Below, in pieces: positions 44,765-55,370 of a stretch of 64,000 nucleotides of DNA (position 1 is the stretch's first letter; each line of letters begins with the position of its first letter). Source of the stretch: Prochlorococcus sp. scB241_528O2. Its GTDB lineage: Bacteria > Cyanobacteriota > Cyanobacteriia > PCC-6307 > Cyanobiaceae. Location of the stretch: the NCBI GenBank assembly GCA_000634115.1, contig JFLJ01000113.1, forward strand, positions 124,001 through 188,000, in the 5' to 3' direction. The notes beneath the pieces are model-generated. The model made no database searches, was not told where the DNA came from, and saw nothing but the letters and a program-made list of their open reading frames with translations. A program made the translations under genes and the position numbers.

Positions 44765-46501
44765 TTAGCCTTCAAAAACAATACTAAATGTTTCCTTATC
44801 TAGATTAAATTTTCTAGTAGATGAATATAAGATCTCATTATTAATAGTAAATTTAGTATTTATAAGTTTGATACTACTTTTTGGATGTAATGCTTGTTCA
44901 ATATTTCTAGAAACAATAATCCCTATCTTTGTACTATTTTCGTATTTTGATAAAAACTGAATAAATAATTCTATATTCTTTATTTCTTCATCACTGATGT
45001 TGGAATTAGTTCTATTTCTGTTATGTAAAATTCGCCAGATTAATTTTGGTCCATTCCAAAAAGCCAATAATCTTGGGGTACTTTCAAGTTTAATATTAAT
45101 GTTTTTATCATTACAGAATTTGATAACTTTATTTTTTATAGGAACTAGATCTATAGATTTATAATTTCCGTCAAGAAAAATAGATATAAATGGATCGATA
45201 TTCCTGTAATTTTGATTATCTTCATCTATCATATGGCCTAGCTTTGTTTTTTTTACACTCAAATATTCAGCATTATTGTCATTTGGACAAATCACTAATG
45301 GAACTCTTTCTATAACTTCTATTCCATAACCCCCTAATCCGGCAATCTTTCTAGGATTGTTTGTTAGTAATTTTAATTTTTTTATACCAAGATCAGTTAA
45401 TATCTGTGCTCCAACTCCATAATTTCTTAGATCAGCAGGAAATCCTAATTTTTCATTAGCTTCTACTGTGTCTAATCCACCATCCTGTAAACTGTAAGCT
45501 TTTAATTTATTTATTAAACCAATACCTCTTCCTTCTTGTCTCAAATAAACTACAACTCCCTCTTCTTCCTTTTCTATCCTTGATAATGCAGCCTCTAACT
45601 GGGGTCTACAATCACAACGTAATGATCCAAAGGCATCCCCAGTTAAACATTCTGAATGCATTCTTACTAATACAGGTTCACTTAATTTTGCTAATTTTTG
45701 TTTAACTAATGCAACGTGCTCTGAACCATCAAGTTCATTAATATATCCATAAGCTTTGAAATTACCAAAAATACTTGGGAGAACAGCATCAGATTTTCTA
45801 AAAACAAATCTCTCAGTTTGAAATCGATAACTAATTAAATCAGCTATTGATATTAATTTCATGTCCCACTGTTTTGCGTATTCTTTAAGTTGTGGAAGTC
45901 GTGACATGGATCCGTCAGGATTTTGTATTTCACATATAACTCCAGCTGGAAATAGACCTGACATTGCGGCAATATCTACTGCTGCTTCTGTATGTCCGGC
46001 TCTTTTTAAAACTCCTCCCTTTTTAGCTCTTAATGGAAATATATGTCCTGGCCTTCTTAAATCATCAGGTTTAGTGTTTGGATTTATAGCAACTTGAATT
46101 GTTTTAGCTCTGTCTTCAGCTGAAATCCCAGTAGAAACGTTATTTTCAGGACCTGCATCAATTGAAACAGTAAAAGCTGTTTGATTTTCATCTGTATTTC
46201 TATCTACCATTAAGGGTAAATCTAAGGAGTCGAGTTTTTCACCTTGCATAGCTAGACAGATAAGCCCCCTTCCCTCAGTAGCCATAAAATTAATTTGTTG
46301 AGGAGTTGCAAACTGAGCGGCACATATTAAATCACCCTCATTTTCTCTTCTTTCATCATCTACCACAATTATGCACTCACCATTTCTTATTGCAGCTAAT
46401 GCATCGCTGATAGGATCAAATTCAATTTTAAAAGATTCATTTATATCCAAAATTGTTCCATTATTTGATTTGGGACTTGTTTCTTTCATTATTCCTATCA
46501 A
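44765..46501 (-). CDS. ribBA: Bifunctional DHBP synthase / GTP cyclohydrolase II with C-terminal extension
   Basis: RibBA supplies both entry substrates for riboflavin. The N-terminal DHBP synthase (about 30-232) shows [12 protein letters not shown], and [28 protein letters not shown] (in part). GTP cyclohydrolase II (about 240-430) shows [23 protein letters not shown] with the zinc cysteines, and RQEGRGIGL. Both active sites look intact. A further ~145 residues (about 434-578) follow that I cannot assign, with [16 protein letters not shown] and [13 protein letters not shown]. Such tails exist in picocyanobacterial RibBA, but their role is unknown to me. Confidence 0.95.
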   Translation of the reverse strand: MIGIMKETSPKSNNGTILDINESFKIEFDPISDALAAIRNGECIIVVDDERRENEGDLICAAQFATPQQINFMATEGRGLICLAMQGEKLDSLDLPLMVDRNTDENQTAFTVSIDAGPENNVSTGISAEDRAKTIQVAINPNTKPDDLRRPGHIFPLRAKKGGVLKRAGHTEAAVDIAAMSGLFPAGVICEIQNPDGSMSRLPQLKEYAKQWDMKLISIADLISYRFQTERFVFRKSDAVLPSIFGNFKAYGYINELDGSEHVALVKQKLAKLSEPVLVRMHSECLTGDAFGSLRCDCRPQLEAALSRIEKEEEGVVVYLRQEGRGIGLINKLKAYSLQDGGLDTVEANEKLGFPADLRNYGVGAQILTDLGIKKLKLLTNNPRKIAGLGGYGIEVIERVPLVICPNDNNAEYLSVKKTKLGHMIDEDNQNYRNIDPFISIFLDGNYKSIDLVPIKNKVIKFCNDKNINIKLESTPRLLAFWNGPKLIWRILHNRNRTNSNISDEEIKNIELFIQFLSKYENSTKIGIIVSRNIEQALHPKSSIKLINTKFTINNEILYSSTRKFNLDKETFSIVFEG

Positions 46502-46519
46502 TATATAAAGATAGTGTGT

Positions 46520-46548
46520 TTGTTATCCTAAATTCAACACTTTATAAT
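46520..46548 (+). promoter_or_regulatory. Sigma-70 promoter of argC
   Basis: TTGTTA (46520-46525) and TATAAT (46543-46548) are separated by exactly 17 bases, a near-consensus vegetative promoter, ending 29 bases before the argC ATG. It lies in the 76-base divergent spacer with ribBA. The -10 is perfect and the -35 matches four of six. Confidence 0.65.
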
Positions 46549-46577
46549 CCTATCTCAAAGTCTGCCAATTCTAAGAA

Positions 46578-47633
46578 ATGAATGTTGCAATAGTAGGTGC
46601 TACTGGTTACGGCGGTATTCAAGCGGTAAATCTTTTAAAGAAAAATAAAAACTACAATATCTCATTTTTAGGAGGTAACAAAACATCTGGCTCAAAGTGG
46701 AATGATAATTTCCCTTTTATTTTTCTTGATACCGATCCTTATATAGAAACAATATCAATAGATAATATTTCAAATAAGGCAGATTTGGCTTTGCTTTGTT
46801 TACCAAATGGACTATCTTCCACTTTGACAAGGAAATTACTAGATAGAGGAGTTAAAGTTATTGATTTGTCAGCTGACTATAGATATAAGTCATTAGATGA
46901 ATGGAAAAAAATATATTCTAAAGAATCTGCTATTTATAAAAGGAATGATGACGATTTATGTAAAGAGGCAGTCTACGGTCTTCCTGAAATAAACAAAGAA
47001 GCTATTTCAAAAGGAAGATTAATTGCATGTCCTGGATGTTATCCAACATCTGCTCTTATTCCACTAGCTCCTTATCTTTCGCAGGGAATTATTGAAAATG
47101 AAGGAATAGTAATTGATTCTAAAAGCGGAACTTCTGGAGGGGGTCGAGAACCGAACCAAAAGCTGCTCTTATCAGAATGTGGAGAAGGTCTATCTGCATA
47201 TGGATTAATAAATCATAGACACACCTCAGAGATCGAACAAGTAGCATCGCTGATATCTGGAAATAAAATTGAACTTCTTTTTACTCCTCACTTGGTTCCA
47301 ATTACAAGGGGTATGCATTCGACTATATATGGCAGATTAAAAGATCCAGGATTAACTTCTGATGATTGCAGAATTCTCTTGGATAATTATTATAGAAATT
47401 TTAAAAATATTAAAGTCTTACCTGTAGATACATTTCCATCAACAAAATGGGTTAAAAATACAAATCAAATTTTACTTTCTGTGAAAGTTGATAATCGAAA
47501 TGGAAGGATTATTATCTTATCTGTAATTGATAATTTGCTTAAAGGTCAAACTGGGCAAGCAATTCAAAATTTAAATATTATGAGTGGAATTTCTATGGAT
47601 GATGGTCTTGAGTTAATTAATAACTTTCCATAA
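46578..47633 (+). CDS. argC: N-acetyl-gamma-glutamyl-phosphate reductase
   Basis: ArgC is the third enzyme of arginine synthesis and uses NADPH. The 351 residues contain the nucleotide loop VAIVGATGYGG at 3-13, LCLPNGLS, VIDLSADYRYK, the active-site ACPGCYPTSAL (Cys154), DSKSGTSGGGRE and HLVPITRGMHSTIYG. The length is normal. A clear promoter precedes it. The last 17 bases overlap the convergent purN gene. Confidence 0.96.
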   Translation: MNVAIVGATGYGGIQAVNLLKKNKNYNISFLGGNKTSGSKWNDNFPFIFLDTDPYIETISIDNISNKADLALLCLPNGLSSTLTRKLLDRGVKVIDLSADYRYKSLDEWKKIYSKESAIYKRNDDDLCKEAVYGLPEINKEAISKGRLIACPGCYPTSALIPLAPYLSQGIIENEGIVIDSKSGTSGGGREPNQKLLLSECGEGLSAYGLINHRHTSEIEQVASLISGNKIELLFTPHLVPITRGMHSTIYGRLKDPGLTSDDCRILLDNYYRNFKNIKVLPVDTFPSTKWVKNTNQILLSVKVDNRNGRIIILSVIDNLLKGQTGQAIQNLNIMSGISMDDGLELINNFP

Positions 47634-48273
47634 AATTGCTTCTTATTGAAAAACCAGCATGGGAAATTGAGTGAGGTAAAATTTTATGCTCAAGTATTTG
47701 TATTTTCTTAGAGAGTGTTTCAATATTGTCTTCACTTAGAATTGACAAAGCAGCTTGCATTATAAGAGAACCACTATCTACCTCCTCCTCTACATAATGT
47801 ACTGAACAACCAGTTATTTTTGAACCATTTAATATAGAATCCTTTATTGCAGAACCACCTTTATATGCAGGAAGTAATGATGGGTGAATATTTATAATTT
47901 TTTTCTTAAATTTATTTATAAAAAATGGAGTGACTATTTTCATCCAGCCTGCCATTACAACAAGTTCAACCTCATGATTAATTAAAGTATTTATAATTTC
48001 TAATTCAAAAAGCTCTTTTTGTGGAAAGTCTTTATCTTTTATTATTTTAAAAGGGATTTGTACTTTCTCCGCCCTTTTTATACAACCAGCGTCATCTTTA
48101 TTTGTAACAAGAACTTTTATTTCTATGTCTAATGCTCCTTTTTCTGAGAGATTAATTAACTCCTGAAAGTTTGTACCCTTACCAGAAGCAAGTACACCAA
48201 TTTTTAATTTTGGTGAAAATTTTCTAAATTCAGATATCTCAGGTGAAATTATGTATTTAAATGATTTATTCAA
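47617..48273 (-). CDS. purN: Phosphoribosylglycinamide formyltransferase
   Basis: PurN transfers a formyl group from 10-formyltetrahydrofolate to GAR in purine synthesis. The 218-residue protein has KIGVLASGKGTNFQELI near 24-40, the folate-binding and catalytic NIHPSLLPAYKGG (Asn and His), and the GCSVHYVEEEVDSG loop with the catalytic Asp. The N-terminus is about 22 residues longer than the E. coli enzyme. It is convergent with argC (17-base overlap) and divergent from pgi across 182 bases. Confidence 0.94.
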   Translation of the reverse strand: MNKSFKYIISPEISEFRKFSPKLKIGVLASGKGTNFQELINLSEKGALDIEIKVLVTNKDDAGCIKRAEKVQIPFKIIKDKDFPQKELFELEIINTLINHEVELVVMAGWMKIVTPFFINKFKKKIINIHPSLLPAYKGGSAIKDSILNGSKITGCSVHYVEEEVDSGSLIMQAALSILSEDNIETLSKKIQILEHKILPHSISHAGFSIRSNFMESY

Positions 48274-48417
48274 AATTATGCTTTTTATCCAATGATAAAT
48301 TCATATGAAATAAAAAAAACCCTCTTTTTTAATTGTTTATATTCACAAACATATAAATAAAAAAATATAAATTTAAACAAATTTAAATTATTTAAATCTA
48401 AGTACTATTGGTATGGA

Positions 48418-48423
48418 TATAAT
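48418..48423 (+). promoter_or_regulatory. Candidate -10 box of pgi
   Basis: A perfect TATAAT sits 32 bases before the pgi ATG in the 182-base spacer between purN and pgi. The -35 region is weak. The rest of the spacer is AT-rich and shows no gene. A chance match is possible. Confidence 0.4.
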
Positions 48424-48455
48424 TGAGTGATAAATAAAAGAAACAAAGATATAAA

Positions 48456-50039
48456 ATGAATGGAGATTTAAACTCATGGGATAAATTTTGTAATTATCTG
48501 TGGTTTGATAAAAAATTAAATATTTGGTTAGATATAAGTAAAATAAATTTCACAAATGAAGATATAAATATCTTAGAAGATAAATTTATAGATGTTTTTT
48601 CATCAATAAAGGAATTAGAGAATGGAGCAATATCAAACATTGATGAAAATAGACAAGTTGGACATTATTGGCTTAGAAATCCAGAAATTTCTCCATCTTC
48701 CAAAATTAGTGAGGAGATTACTAAAGAGATTAATGATATTTCTGAATTTGGCAAACAAATTTTAAGCGGAGAAATAAGGAATAAGAATAATCAGAACTAT
48801 ACAGATGTTCTATGGATAGGAATTGGTGGAAGTGGATTAGGCCCATTACTTATCACAGAGTCACTTCAAAAGAGCTCAGAAGGATTAAATTTTTCTTATA
48901 TAGATAATATTGATCCTTTTTTAATTAGCGAAAAATTAGATGAATTATCAGACAAATTACATACAACTTTATTTGTTGTAGTAAGCAAATCAGGTGGTAC
49001 TCCTGAACCTAGAATCGCTATGGAAATTATTAAAAGTTATTGTGAAAATAATACTATTGAATGGAATAGCAATGCAATAGCTATAACAATGAGGGATAGT
49101 AATCTTTTTAAAAAGGCAACTACTGAAAAATGGTTAAAAATATTTAATTTACAAGATTGGGTAGGAGGTAGAACAAGTATTACTAGCTCTGTTGGATTAC
49201 TTCCATTAGCCCTTATTAATAAAAATATATTTGAATTTGTTAAAGGTGCATCATTAATGGATGAGGCAACTCGTTCAATAGATTTTAAAAAAAATCCAGC
49301 AGCACTATTGTCATCTGCATGGTATTTAACGGGTGATGGGATTGGGAAAAGAGATATGGTCGTTTTACCATATAGAGATAGGTTACAAGTATTTAGTAAA
49401 TATCTTCAACAATTAGTAATGGAATCTTTAGGTAAGAAATTTAATCGTAATGGTGAAATAGTTAATCAGGGTATTTCCGTTTTTGGTAATAAGGGATCTA
49501 CTGATCAACATGCTTATGTACAGCAACTAAGAGATGGGATTGATAACTTCTTTTGTATTTTTATAGAATTATTAGATTCTCCTTCTACTAATATTTTTAA
49601 TGATAAAGAGAATCCAAAAGAATATCTTTCTGGTTTCTTACAAGGAACCAGATCAGCACTTTCTAGCGAAAATAGACAAAGTATCACTATCACATTAGAA
49701 GAGTTAAATTGTTTTTCACTAGGTGCCTTAATCGCTTTATTTGAGAGGGCTGTATCCTTCTACGCTGAATTAGTAAATATAAATGCATATGATCAACCTG
49801 GAGTTGAAGCTGGAAAGAAAGCAGCCGCAAATATTATTGAGTATCAACAAAAAGTAAGTAAATTATTAGACGAAGGAGGAGAATATTCTATAAATGACAT
49901 AACATCATTATTTGATCATTCAGTGAATGAATCTATATTTTTTATACTTCGTGAAATGTGCTTTGGTAATGATGATTATTTAGTTAAGGGCGATTGGTCA
50001 AATCCAGATTCATTATTTATTCAAAAAACAAAAACTTAA
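48456..50039 (+). CDS. pgi: Glucose-6-phosphate isomerase
   Basis: Pgi interconverts glucose 6-phosphate and fructose 6-phosphate. The 527 residues show [28 protein letters not shown] (sugar phosphate loop), [40 protein letters not shown] (in part; catalytic Glu/His region), and [14 protein letters not shown] with the catalytic Lys near 453. The typical cyanobacterial form. The stop overlaps the leuS stop by four bases on the other strand. Confidence 0.96.
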   Translation: MNGDLNSWDKFCNYLWFDKKLNIWLDISKINFTNEDINILEDKFIDVFSSIKELENGAISNIDENRQVGHYWLRNPEISPSSKISEEITKEINDISEFGKQILSGEIRNKNNQNYTDVLWIGIGGSGLGPLLITESLQKSSEGLNFSYIDNIDPFLISEKLDELSDKLHTTLFVVVSKSGGTPEPRIAMEIIKSYCENNTIEWNSNAIAITMRDSNLFKKATTEKWLKIFNLQDWVGGRTSITSSVGLLPLALINKNIFEFVKGASLMDEATRSIDFKKNPAALLSSAWYLTGDGIGKRDMVVLPYRDRLQVFSKYLQQLVMESLGKKFNRNGEIVNQGISVFGNKGSTDQHAYVQQLRDGIDNFFCIFIELLDSPSTNIFNDKENPKEYLSGFLQGTRSALSSENRQSITITLEELNCFSLGALIALFERAVSFYAELVNINAYDQPGVEAGKKAAANIIEYQQKVSKLLDEGGEYSINDITSLFDHSVNESIFFILREMCFGNDDYLVKGDWSNPDSLFIQKTKT

Positions 50040-52603
50040 ACAACAATATTTATAATTTTTCCTTTAACAATAATTATTTTTCTTATATCCTTATCTTGAG
50101 TCCATTTTAATATGTTAGGTCTTTTAAGAGCCAATTCCGTAATTTGATCTTCATTCATTTCATTATTAATATTTATTTTGTCTCTAACTTTTCCATTCAC
50201 TTGTATTACTAGTTCATATGAATCTTCTTTTAGTGCTTCTGCATTAAATGAAGGCCATTGTGCTAAATGAACAGAATTTGTAAATCCTATAAGATGCCAT
50301 ATTTCTTCTGCAATATGAGGTGCAAATGGAGCCAACAAAATACAAAATGTTTTTAAAGCATCTTTTTTTAAATTATTGTTTACGTCATTAATGGAATTTG
50401 TTAATGAATTATAAAACTTCATTAGCTCTGAAATCGCTGTATTAAATTGGTTATTTAATATGTCATTTGAAATTTCTTTTATAGCAATGTTCATTGACTT
50501 TATTAAAGTTTTTTCTTTATCTGGATCGGAGTTACTTTTACTATTTATATCATTTGCCAAATTTATATATAGCTTCCAAATCCTACTTAAAAATCTAAAT
50601 TGTCCTTCAACATCTGTATCTCCCCATTCCAAATCTTTTTCTGGTGGTGCTTTAAATAAAATAAACATTCTTGCAGTATCTGCTCCATATTTTTTAATTA
50701 CTGATTCAGGGTCTATTCCATTATATTTTGACTTGGACATCTTTTCGAAAAGAACTTCGAGTTTAGAATTGTCAATTGGATCTCTAGGATTTGATAAGTT
50801 AGTAATATCGGAAGGAGAAACATATTTACCCGTTTTATTGTTTTTATAGGCGGCAGCCTGAACCATTCCTTGGGTTAAAAGATTTTTGAATGGTTCGTCA
50901 ATATCAAATAGTTTATTATCTCGCAAGGCTTTAGTGAAAAATCTGGCATATAACAAATGTAATATTGCATGTTCTACTCCTCCAACATATTGATCTACAG
51001 GCAGCCACTTATTTATGTCATTCTTTTCAAATGGCTTAGTTGAACATTTTGACGATGGATATCTTAAAAAATACCAAGATGAACACATGAAAGTATCCAT
51101 CGTATCAGTTTCTTTTATTGCAGGTATTCCACATTTTGGGCATGTAGTATTGATCCAATTATTATCATCTAAAGCATTAATCTTGTTAGCAGAGATATCT
51201 ATATCTTTTGGTAAGGAAACAGGTAATTCTGATTGGTTTAAGGGAACTGAACCACACTTTTTACAATTTACTATTGGTATTGGACATCCCCAATATCTTT
51301 GCCTAGATATTAACCAATCTCTTAGACGATATTGAATCTTATTTTCAGCCCATCCATTATTTACTCCCTCCTCGGCAATTTTTAATTTAGCAATAGTATT
51401 TGTTATACCATCGTATTGATTTGAATTAATAAGATATCCATTTTCTATATAGGCGTTATGAAGCTCGTTACTTGATTCGCTTTTTTCTTTTATTATTACT
51501 TGTTTTATATCAATATTATTTTTCTTAGCAAATTCAAAATCCCTTAGATCATGAGCAGGTACACCCATAACAGCTCCTGTACCGTATTCATCAAGAACAT
51601 AACTTGCCACCCAAATAGGAATAGGTTTAGAATTCACTGGATTTATTGCTGTTAAGCTAGTTTTTATTCCAATTTTTTCAAGTTCATTGTTTTTGTTTTT
51701 TTTCAAATATTGTTTTAGTTTTTCTATATCTTGTAAAGTTGCCTGATCAGAAATATTTTTAATTAATGAATGATATACCGAAATTGCCAAATAGGTAACT
51801 CCAAATAAAGTATCTGGCCTTGTTGTGAATACAGTTATTTTCTCTTGTGGATTGGTATTAATATTGAAATTAATATTTGTACCAATTGACTTTCCAATCC
51901 AATTATCTTGCATTATTTTTACTCTCTCTGGCCAATTATCTAATTTTTCTAAATCCCTTAATAACTCATCTGCATAATTAGTAATCCTTAAAAACCATTG
52001 CTTTAATAATTTCTTTTCAACTATTGCGCCAGATCTCCAAGATTTACCCACTGAGTCAACTTGTTCATTAGCTAAGACTGTATTATCTATAGGATCCCAA
52101 TTAACTTCTGATTCCTTTTGATATACAAGACCTGCCTTATATAACTCTAAAAATAAATATTGTGTCCAAATATAATAATTATCATCACAGGTTGCAATTT
52201 CCCTATCCCAATCAACTGATAGTCCCAAAAGATTTAATTGTGACTTCATATGAGAAATATTTTTTTTAGTCCAGACACTTGGACTAATTCCTCTTTCGAT
52301 AGCTGCATTCTCTGCAGGCAAACCAAATGCATCCCAACCCATTGGATGCAAAACAGATTTTCCTTTAAACCTTTGAAACCGAGCTATTAAGTCTGTAATT
52401 ACATAATTCCTAACATGTCCCATATGAAGATTACCTGATGGATAGGGAAACATTGATAAGGCATAAAATTTTTCGCTATTCTCTGTTAATTCATCGGTTT
52501 TATATAAATTGTTTTCTGTCCATATCGACTGCCATTTTTTTTCTATTTCAGATGGATTATATAAATTGGTATCAGTTTCATATTGTTTATCTGGAGAAAT
52601 CAC
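50036..52603 (-). CDS. leuS: Leucyl-tRNA synthetase
   Basis: LeuS attaches leucine to its tRNAs. The 855 residues contain class I signatures: [18 protein letters not shown] (HIGH motif as HMGH) at about 51-68, the CP1 editing domain with [14 protein letters not shown] and [14 protein letters not shown], two zinc-type CxxC pairs ([19 protein letters not shown]), and KMSKSKYNG. The C-terminal LeuS domain ends in [11 protein letters not shown] and a short tail. The length is normal for bacteria. It faces pgi and diverges from dapF over about 107 bases. Confidence 0.97.
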   Translation of the reverse strand: MISPDKQYETDTNLYNPSEIEKKWQSIWTENNLYKTDELTENSEKFYALSMFPYPSGNLHMGHVRNYVITDLIARFQRFKGKSVLHPMGWDAFGLPAENAAIERGISPSVWTKKNISHMKSQLNLLGLSVDWDREIATCDDNYYIWTQYLFLELYKAGLVYQKESEVNWDPIDNTVLANEQVDSVGKSWRSGAIVEKKLLKQWFLRITNYADELLRDLEKLDNWPERVKIMQDNWIGKSIGTNINFNINTNPQEKITVFTTRPDTLFGVTYLAISVYHSLIKNISDQATLQDIEKLKQYLKKNKNNELEKIGIKTSLTAINPVNSKPIPIWVASYVLDEYGTGAVMGVPAHDLRDFEFAKKNNIDIKQVIIKEKSESSNELHNAYIENGYLINSNQYDGITNTIAKLKIAEEGVNNGWAENKIQYRLRDWLISRQRYWGCPIPIVNCKKCGSVPLNQSELPVSLPKDIDISANKINALDDNNWINTTCPKCGIPAIKETDTMDTFMCSSWYFLRYPSSKCSTKPFEKNDINKWLPVDQYVGGVEHAILHLLYARFFTKALRDNKLFDIDEPFKNLLTQGMVQAAAYKNNKTGKYVSPSDITNLSNPRDPIDNSKLEVLFEKMSKSKYNGIDPESVIKKYGADTARMFILFKAPPEKDLEWGDTDVEGQFRFLSRIWKLYINLANDINSKSNSDPDKEKTLIKSMNIAIKEISNDILNNQFNTAISELMKFYNSLTNSINDVNNNLKKDALKTFCILLAPFAPHIAEEIWHLIGFTNSVHLAQWPSFNAEALKEDSYELVIQVNGKVRDKININNEMNEDQITELALKRPNILKWTQDKDIRKIIIVKGKIINIVV

Positions 52604-52710
52604 TTAATTCTTATTTATTAATGTTTTATTTTAATATCCATTGTATAAAATAGAAATAGATTGTTAAAAGTAATAATTTATAATTAAAATTTAAAATATA
52701 TGTTCTAAAA

Positions 52711-53571
52711 ATGAAAAATATAACTTTTGAAAAATATCAAGGAAATGGAAATGATTTTATAGTAATTGATTCCAGAGAAAATGAATTATATAAAAGTTAC
52801 AAGGCAAATAAAATTTTGGATATAAAAAAAATTTGTAACCGGCAATTTGGTATTGGAGCAGATGGTGTGATTTTTATTGAAGAACCTAGTGAAGATAATT
52901 ATGCAAAAATGATAATCTTTAATTCTGATGGTTCTGAGGCACAAATGTGTGGAAACGGAATTAGGTGTTTAGTTGAGTATCTCCATGTAAATGATTCAAT
53001 AAAGAATAAAAATATTGAATATAAAATTGAAACTAAAGCAGGTTTAAAAATTGCAAAATATGTAAATGATGAAATTACAGTAAAAATGGGAGTTCCAATT
53101 TTAGATAGTCAAAGTATTCCTACAAGAATTGAAGAAAAAATCAATTCAGTTCCTTCTCATTATTTTATTGAGAAAAATTTTAATAATAAAGGTTATGCAG
53201 TAGGAATGGGGAATCCTCATTTAATATTCTTTGTACAAGACTTAGAGTCAATTGCTCTTTCTAGACTTGGGCCTATATTTGAAAACAATGAATTATTTCC
53301 AGACAAAACTAATGTTCATTTTTGTCAAATCCTTAATAGAGATAATATCAAAGTAAAAGTATGGGAAAGAGGAGCAGGACCAACCTTAGCCTGTGGAACA
53401 GGAGCTTGTGCTATTCATGTAGCAGCTTACAAATTAGGCCTTTGTAATTCAGAAACAACAATAACATTACCAGGAGGTAATCTTAAAATTGATTGGTCAA
53501 AAGACGATTGTGAAGTCATGATGACGGGAAATGCTAAAAAGGTTTTTTCAGGATCAATGATAGTAAATTAA
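52711..53571 (+). CDS. dapF: Diaminopimelate epimerase
   Basis: DapF converts LL- to meso-diaminopimelate for peptidoglycan and lysine. The two catalytic cysteines are Cys80 in EAQMCGNGIRCL and Cys228 in TLACGTGACAIH. Other marks are FEKYQGNGNDFIVID and GMGNPHLIFF. The 286 residues are the usual length. Its stop TAA shares the last A with the next ATG, starting a chain of one-base overlaps (dapF, cysteine desulfurase, DUF1995). Confidence 0.96.
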   Translation: MKNITFEKYQGNGNDFIVIDSRENELYKSYKANKILDIKKICNRQFGIGADGVIFIEEPSEDNYAKMIIFNSDGSEAQMCGNGIRCLVEYLHVNDSIKNKNIEYKIETKAGLKIAKYVNDEITVKMGVPILDSQSIPTRIEEKINSVPSHYFIEKNFNNKGYAVGMGNPHLIFFVQDLESIALSRLGPIFENNELFPDKTNVHFCQILNRDNIKVKVWERGAGPTLACGTGACAIHVAAYKLGLCNSETTITLPGGNLKIDWSKDDCEVMMTGNAKKVFSGSMIVN

Positions 53572-54743
53572 TGGAAAATAATTTTATCTATTTAGATAAT
53601 GCATCTACAACTCCATTATCTGAGAATGTTTTAAATATAATAAATTCAACTTATAGGAATTATTGGCATAATCCATCATCATCAAATGACCTAGGGATAA
53701 AATGCTCTACATATCTTGAAAAAATTAGATCTAAAATTGCTTATATATTCGATGCAGAACCAGAGGACATAATTTTTACATCTGGATCTTCCGAATCGAC
53801 AAATATTGTATTTAGTAATATTTATGAGACTTTTAAAAATGGTAGGGTTGTTATTTCAAATGTTGAACATCAGGCAACAAATATATGTGCTAATAAACTA
53901 AGAAAACATAACTGGGAAATATGTGAATGGATTGTCAATAATGATGGAACATTAAATATTTCTGATATTGATAAAACGTTAACTAAAGAAACTAAGCTTG
54001 TATCAATTATTTGGGGACAAAGCGAAATTGGGACAATACAACCTGTTCAATTTATAGGTTCAAAATGTGAAGAATTAAATATAATGTTTCATTTAGATGG
54101 AACTCAAATATTAAGTAATGGAATATTCAGTTGGAAAGATCTTAAATGTGACTTTTTAAGTTTATCTGCGCATAAATTTGGAGGTCCAAATGGTATCGGT
54201 ATTCTTTTAACAAAAGAAAAGTCTAGACCAATATTAAAAAATAAAGACATATCAATTACTCAAGAATATTCTATTAGACAAGGTACTCAAGCTTTGCCAT
54301 TAATCGCTGGAATGTATGAATCAATAAAGAATATTAAAGGGAAAATAAAATTATATGATTACATAACTGAATTTCCTTCAAATAATATTAATAAACTTAA
54401 AAATTATTTTTTTCAAAAAATTGAGGATAATAATCACATAAGGGTTACTGGAAGTATTATCCATAGACTTCCTAATCATATTTCATTTATTTTATTAAAT
54501 AAAAGTTTCTCGCCCATAAAGGCCTATAAGATTGTTAATTTCATGTCAGAAAATAAAATAGCAATAAGTAGTGGAAGTGCATGTTCTAGCGCATCTGGAA
54601 AACCTAGTTCCACCCTTAGAAATCTTGGTTTTAAAGATGATGAACTATATTCCAATATTCGTGTTACTTTAGGAAGTATCAATAATAAGTCAGAAATAGA
54701 TAAATTTTTAGAACTTATTCAAATATGTATTGAAACATTCTAA
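53571..54743 (+). CDS. Cysteine desulfurase (IscS/NifS-like)
   Basis: A PLP enzyme that releases sulfur from cysteine for Fe-S clusters and thio-modifications. The 390 residues show YLDNASTTPLS, EHQATN with His100, FHLDGTQ (Asp176), SAHKFGGPNGIG (PLP Lys202), and SSGSACSSASGKPS with the persulfide Cys337. This SGSACSS loop is the group I (IscS/NifS) type rather than SufS. The start overlaps dapF by one base and the stop overlaps DUF1995 by one base. IscU and other Fe-S genes are not near, so the sulfur acceptor is unknown. Confidence 0.9.
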   Translation: MENNFIYLDNASTTPLSENVLNIINSTYRNYWHNPSSSNDLGIKCSTYLEKIRSKIAYIFDAEPEDIIFTSGSSESTNIVFSNIYETFKNGRVVISNVEHQATNICANKLRKHNWEICEWIVNNDGTLNISDIDKTLTKETKLVSIIWGQSEIGTIQPVQFIGSKCEELNIMFHLDGTQILSNGIFSWKDLKCDFLSLSAHKFGGPNGIGILLTKEKSRPILKNKDISITQEYSIRQGTQALPLIAGMYESIKNIKGKIKLYDYITEFPSNNINKLKNYFFQKIEDNNHIRVTGSIIHRLPNHISFILLNKSFSPIKAYKIVNFMSENKIAISSGSACSSASGKPSSTLRNLGFKDDELYSNIRVTLGSINNKSEIDKFLELIQICIETF

Positions 54744-55369
54744 TGAAAACTAATTACAAACTACCTAAAGATTTAAACGAATCTCTTAAAAATATGGAAG
54801 AAGCAATAATTCCAAGTTTACAAGATTCAAGTAAAAGATTTACTATAGAATTTAATTTTGAAGGATTAAAATTTAACAGAATTGGAATAACTATTTATAA
54901 GATTTTAGCTAAAAATAATAATGTCTTCCTAACATTTGCAGATCAAGGTGCGGTGGCTTTGGCTCAAAGAGATTATCCAGATATTAAAGATAAAATATTT
55001 ACATTTAAATCATTTACTGAATCAAATAATATAACTAATATTGACAGTGTATTGATATCAATACTTCCTCAGCCATATGATTTTGATTCATTTGAACCTA
55101 TGTCTGAAAATTTTCAAGGAACTCATTATTCATTAAATCCAAAATTTGAAGATGCTAACATAGGTATAGGAAGTGTTATAAGAGAGAGAAGAAAAAACTT
55201 TGTAAAAACCTGGAAAAATATTTATTTTATAAGGCCTTTAAACTACGCTGCACTTATGCATATTTATCCAAATAACTGGTTACTCTTCAAAGAAGATAAT
55301 AAAAAATATTTTTTTAAAAAAGAATTTGATGTTAAACCTGATAATGAGACTATTTTAATGAACTTATAG
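54743..55369 (+). CDS. DUF1995 protein
   Basis: A soluble 208-residue protein of the cyanobacteria/plastid DUF1995 family. Recognisable are KLPKDLNESLKNMEEAI at the start, VFLTFADQGAVALAQRDYP in the middle, LISILPQPYDFD, and YFIRPLNYAALMHIYPNNWLLF near the end. Its function is not known to me. It is translationally coupled to the cysteine desulfurase and followed one base later by dacB, so it belongs to the same transcript. Confidence 0.88.
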   Translation: MKTNYKLPKDLNESLKNMEEAIIPSLQDSSKRFTIEFNFEGLKFNRIGITIYKILAKNNNVFLTFADQGAVALAQRDYPDIKDKIFTFKSFTESNNITNIDSVLISILPQPYDFDSFEPMSENFQGTHYSLNPKFEDANIGIGSVIRERRKNFVKTWKNIYFIRPLNYAALMHIYPNNWLLFKEDNKKYFFKKEFDVKPDNETILMNL

Positions 55370-55370
55370 T

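Noticed and set aside
48310-48335. A-run, CCCTC, T-run resembling a hairpin terminator after purN's start side
   Set aside because: The two arms do not pair beyond A-T runs and the element lies upstream of purN, so it cannot end that gene.
48292-48360. 22-codon ORF between purN and pgi
   Set aside because: Too short, low complexity, no ribosome site and no recognisable motif; most likely chance in an AT-rich spacer.
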